Source: Bacteroidales bacterium
Lineage (GTDB): Bacteria; Bacteroidota; Bacteroidia; Bacteroidales; UBA3824
DNA length: 52,881 bases
Reading direction: 5' to 3'
NCBI GenBank assembly: GCA_017541145.1
Contig: JAFXZT010000130.1
Location: 1 to 52,881, forward strand
In this document: positions 50,056 through 52,881 of the stretch, in pieces
Layout of the letters: every line of letters begins with the position of its first letter
Position numbering within the stretch: the stretch's first letter is position 1
Notes under the pieces: model-generated
The model's database searches: none
Told to the model about the DNA's origin: nothing
What the model saw: the letters and a program-made list of their open reading frames with translations, nothing else
Translations under genes and position numbers: made by a program

Positions 50056-51057
50056 ATGTCATTAAAAGCATCGTCGATGTTGATCTCTGCTGCAATTTGC
50101 GGACAGGTACTCTGCGGTTCGGGTGCTATGGCACAAGTTCCGGAAGGTTATGACATCGCTAATTGGAAAAATTTCAGTACCTCTGCCGTAACATATTCTT
50201 TCGACGACGGTACAGCAAATCAGATTCCGGTAGCAATTCCGCTTTTGGATAAATACAATTTTAAGGGATCATTCAATCTCGTTACCGATTGGGTGAAAGA
50301 TTGGTCGGCTTGGAAAAAAGTTGCTGACAACGGGCATGAAATAGCATCTCATACAGTCAGTCACAAAAATTTCGGACAGATAACAGAAGATATTCAAGAG
50401 CAAGAACTCAGAGATTCCAAACAGATTATCGAAAAAAATATTGGTCGCGAGTGTATTACAATGGTGTATCCGTATTGCGCCCGTGGCAACGATAATATTG
50501 TTGCAAAATACTATATTTCAGCTCGTTCATGTTCCGGACATATCGAAAATCCCAAACCACAAAACATGTTTGATATTACATCGTTGGGTGTCGGTACCGA
50601 ATCTCAAACCAATTCGGCAAAAGCTTTCAACGATTGGGTTGGCAACGGAGTTTCTCAAAACGGTTGGGCAGTATTTTTGATTCACGCAATAGACAACGAT
50701 GGCGGATATTCACCGATAAATTCTTCCGATTTTGAGCAACATCTTAAATATGTAAGTTCCAATCCTCAAAAGTTTTGGGTTGCAACATTTGCTCAAGTCA
50801 GTAAGTATATCCTCGAACGTAACAGTTTGAATATCAAAGAAAAAGTTACAAAAAAAGCTGTAGACGTAATAGTAACATGTACAGATAAAACAGAAATTAC
50901 AAAATTGGACGAACCTATTACAATTAGCCGCAAACTTCCTAACGGCTGGACAACAGCAAAAGTAAAATGCGGACAACAGCAAGTAGAATCCAAAATCAAA
51001 GACAATAAGTTGATTTTCAATGTAATACCGGGAAACAACTATAAAATTGTTAAATAA
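50056..51057 (+). CDS. Exported polysaccharide deacetylase (NodB-like)
   Basis: A 333-residue exported protein of the carbohydrate esterase 4 family. The signal peptide is 1-27 (cut after GAMAQ), and the start is ATG 50056 because the frame further upstream runs through a terminator. NodB motif 1 is TYSFDDGTANQ near 46 (catalytic and metal Asp), and motif 2 is HEIASHTVSH near 94-103 (metal His pair). YPYC is a variant of motif 3, and FLIHAIDN supplies the late His. The last 75 residues form a small beta domain. It may remove acetyl groups from peptidoglycan or a glycan (inference). It stands alone between two terminated genes. Confidence 0.82.
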   Translation: MSLKASSMLISAAICGQVLCGSGAMAQVPEGYDIANWKNFSTSAVTYSFDDGTANQIPVAIPLLDKYNFKGSFNLVTDWVKDWSAWKKVADNGHEIASHTVSHKNFGQITEDIQEQELRDSKQIIEKNIGRECITMVYPYCARGNDNIVAKYYISARSCSGHIENPKPQNMFDITSLGVGTESQTNSAKAFNDWVGNGVSQNGWAVFLIHAIDNDGGYSPINSSDFEQHLKYVSSNPQKFWVATFAQVSKYILERNSLNIKEKVTKKAVDVIVTCTDKTEITKLDEPITISRKLPNGWTTAKVKCGQQQVESKIKDNKLIFNVIPGNNYKIVK

Positions 51058-51185
51058 AAAAATAGTGAGAAAAATTGTTAAATCCTTGATTTTATGTTAA
51101 TTATTGACGCAAAAATGTAATATTTAATCTAAAATCAGGGACAAACACAATTTAAATGATGTAATAATTCATTTTTGTAATATAT

Positions 51186-51218
51186 TTTGGGTTATTAACA
51201 TTTTTTATCTTTACTTTG
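51186..51218 (+). promoter_or_regulatory. Promoter of the porin gene
   Basis: TTTG (51186-51189), a 21-base spacer and TTACTTTG (51211-51218; seven of eight bases), 40 bases before the ATG. Confidence 0.6.
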
Positions 51219-51258
51219 CACCAAAAATCAGAATATTAATTTAGTAAATTTACATAAA

Positions 51259-52350
51259 ATGAAAGTATTAAACAAAGCGTTATTAATAGCAGGAGTTGCC
51301 GCTATATCATCGCAAGCACAGGCGCAAATTACTTTAGCTCCTAAAAACGATTCAACTTTTACCCTTAAGTTTGCAGGTCGTACAAACATGGATTTAGGAA
51401 CTTATCTTGCAACAGATTCTGCCGCTGACAATGGCGCAGCTGTAAATGATACACGTTTGTGTTTTGTTGCAAATTGGGACAATTGGGAAACAAAAGTAGA
51501 AGTTTGTTACGCTAACAAAGCAATTTCGTTCAGAGATGTTTACATCCGTTACAATTTTTCAAAAAACAACAAACTTACAATCGGTAATCAGTTTATGCCT
51601 TACGGTACAAAACCTGCGGGACTTAATTATAAATTTGTAGAAGACGGTTCTGTTGACTATGCATTGTGTTCAGCCAGAAAAATGGGTATCAACTACTTGT
51701 ATACCACCGATCCGTTGAACCTCACAGCCGGCATTTATTCAGACGGAAATGTTGACGCTAAAGGTATTAACAAGGGTTATAACCTTGCTGCTCAGGCAAT
51801 TTGGAGACCTATTTGTGACGAAAGCACAATTTTGCATTTCGGAGGTGCTTTCATCCATACCGTTAGCCCTGCAAAAGTAAGTTACTCAGGCATAGTTCCT
51901 ACAACTATTGAAACCAGAAAAGTAATCAGCACTACAGAAGGGGATGCCGATAATGTAGAACGTTGGGAAGCATCATTGCTTTTTATCCATACAAAATTGC
52001 TTTTGGAAGCACGTTTCTTGGGTTCAAATGTAAAATCAGATGCATTTGTTGATGATTCATATTACGGCGCTTGGGGACAAGTTTCATATCAAATCTTGGG
52101 CAGCCAACAGAAATACAACAAAGCAACCGGTTTGGCAAGCAACTCAGCAGCAGGTACTTTGGAAGTTTTGGCTCGTTACGATTATCTCGACCTTAAGAGC
52201 TTTGGCAAACAAAACGATTTCCAAATTGGTGTAAACTATTTCTTTAGCAAACACTTGAATCTTAAATTCAACTATGTATATGTAGATCAGGATATTGTTG
52301 ATAGAGATCCGTATCATTTGGTACAAGCTCGTTTGCAGTTCTCATTCTAA
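51259..52350 (+). CDS. OprO/OprP-like outer-membrane porin
   Basis: A 363-residue outer-membrane beta-barrel with a signal peptide (1-23, cut after QAQA). The mature part is a series of amphipathic strands ending in aromatic residues (KLTIGNQFMPYG, YNLAAQAIWRP, ASLLFIHTKLLLEARFLG, DFQIGVNYFFSKHLNLKFNYVYVDQD). The final strand, LVQARLQFSF, ends in the Phe needed for BAM assembly. The QFMPYG segment and the length resemble phosphate-selective porin family PF07396, but substrate preference cannot be read. It has its own promoter and terminator. Confidence 0.8.
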   Translation: MKVLNKALLIAGVAAISSQAQAQITLAPKNDSTFTLKFAGRTNMDLGTYLATDSAADNGAAVNDTRLCFVANWDNWETKVEVCYANKAISFRDVYIRYNFSKNNKLTIGNQFMPYGTKPAGLNYKFVEDGSVDYALCSARKMGINYLYTTDPLNLTAGIYSDGNVDAKGINKGYNLAAQAIWRPICDESTILHFGGAFIHTVSPAKVSYSGIVPTTIETRKVISTTEGDADNVERWEASLLFIHTKLLLEARFLGSNVKSDAFVDDSYYGAWGQVSYQILGSQQKYNKATGLASNSAAGTLEVLARYDYLDLKSFGKQNDFQIGVNYFFSKHLNLKFNYVYVDQDIVDRDPYHLVQARLQFSF

Positions 52351-52380
52351 GATTTTAGTTAACAAATATATTTATCGATT

Positions 52381-52411
52381 GGCCTCTTCAAGAAATTGGG
52401 GAGGCTTTTTT
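52381..52411 (+). terminator. Terminator of the porin gene
   Basis: GCCTC and GAGGC form a short GC stem with a 14-base loop, followed by T6. Confidence 0.65.
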
Positions 52412-52509
52412 GTTGACATCTTTTTATTTAAAATTCTGATTAGTAAAAAAAAATTGTAGTTAAATTTTTAGTTTATCCTAATCTGCTGTCTTTTCCAAAA
52501 AAATAATTT

Positions 52510-52541
52510 TTTGTTACTTCAAAAAGTTTATTCTAATTTCG
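52510..52541 (+). promoter_or_regulatory. Candidate promoter of the last gene
   Basis: TTTG (52510-52513), a 20-base spacer and TAATTTCG (52534-52541; seven of eight bases), 31 bases before the ATG. Confidence 0.55.
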
Positions 52542-52572
52542 CGACGTTAAAAAAACTAAAAAAAGATACAAA

Positions 52573-52881
52573 ATGACTGCAAATGTAAATAAAATTCTAC
52601 CCTATGGTAGAAATCGCAATTTGTTGATGTTCAATAAATTGGCTGTTTTATTTTGCCTGATTTTTCTTTTTAATTCTTTTGCTGCATTTTCGCAAGGTTC
52701 TAACTCGATAAATATCAGTATTTTGGGTTGCGGAAATTATAGCGCAAAACTTTCAGATTATTATTCGCCCAAAAATGCAGGGATGTTAACTGTAATTGTC
52801 AGAAATACTGACTTCAAAGATCCTTATTTGCAAATCCAACTTTACATGTCGGTAACAAACGGTCTCAAAACTTATATCCAA
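52573..52881 (+). CDS. Start of a large secreted protein (3' end outside window)
   Basis: 103 codons are visible and the frame is still open at the edge. A 45-residue start contains a charged segment and then a hydrophobic signal (KLAVLFCLIFLFNSFAAFSQ) with a typical Bacteroidota cut site. The mature part begins with short beta segments and SDYYSPKNAGMLTVIVRNTD, a pattern I associate with the N-termini of very large Bacteroidota surface proteins. No more can be said without the rest. Confidence 0.6.
   Translation, partial: MTANVNKILPYGRNRNLLMFNKLAVLFCLIFLFNSFAAFSQGSNSINISILGCGNYSAKLSDYYSPKNAGMLTVIVRNTDFKDPYLQIQLYMSVTNGLKTYIQ

Noticed and set aside
1-52881. tRNA genes as the integration target or elsewhere
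   Set aside because: No cloverleaf or TTCRA-type T-loop motif with matching stems was found in the intergenic regions.

Overview
The window is AT-rich chromosomal DNA from a member of the Bacteroidota, most likely an anaerobic member of the Bacteroidales. The signs are promoters of the Bacteroidota type (TTG/TTTG, 19-21 bases, TAnnTTTG) in front of many genes, a type IX secretion tail on a GH97 glycosidase, a PPi-dependent phosphofructokinase, a Na+-pumping decarboxylase beta subunit (OadB), a BT_3928-type protein, DUF1599, and few Shine-Dalgarno sites. No rRNA, tRNA, CRISPR array, transposase or integrase was seen.

Layout. 1-3.2 kb: the end of oadB, followed by a compact Septu-like (PtuA ATPase plus PtuB HNH) defence cassette. 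The cassette is bracketed by a 78-base direct repeat of the oadB 3' end, as if integrated at an attachment site. 3.2-4.3 kb: a non-coding stretch with a probable small RNA, then a small lipoprotein gene. 4.3-9.7 kb: a giant exonuclease-RecQ-UvrD fusion and a TerB-like gene. 9.7-13.4 kb: a T9SS-exported GH97 enzyme, a 43-base tandem repeat and a duplicated secreted protein. 13.5-24.1 kb: housekeeping genes (pfp, der, a DUF2007 gene, a PQQ-propeller lipoprotein, guaB, rarA, a HAD phosphatase, tatA-tatC). 24.1-26.2 kb: a methyltransferase broken by one in-frame UAA, and an acyl-ACP thioesterase. 26.4-29.3 kb: a SiaA/SiaB/SiaC-like phosphatase-kinase-substrate module. 29.4-38.2 kb: folP, a SPOR gene, a zinc-ribbon/SPFH pair resembling B. 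subtilis YdjG/YdjI, a voltage-sensor-like membrane protein, the c-di-AMP synthase cdaA, a BT_3928-family gene and DUF1599. 38.4-47.5 kb: four tandem TPR-transmembrane-SpoIIE phosphatase paralogues. 47.7 kb to the end: an EF-hand membrane protein, a polysaccharide deacetylase, an OprO/P-like porin and the start of a secreted protein.

The most coherent candidate for an undescribed system is signalling. Five TPR-sensor PP2C phosphatases (one beside siaB-siaC, four in a row 9 kb away) share the window with a single SiaB kinase and a single SiaC substrate, and no diguanylate cyclase like the known Pseudomonas output SiaD is present. A second candidate is the Septu-like cassette at the oadB 3' end. 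Its two repeat copies differ only at two synonymous third-codon positions, so both derive from functional oadB genes.

Family assignments come from reading motifs and from memory of the families. No database search was run.
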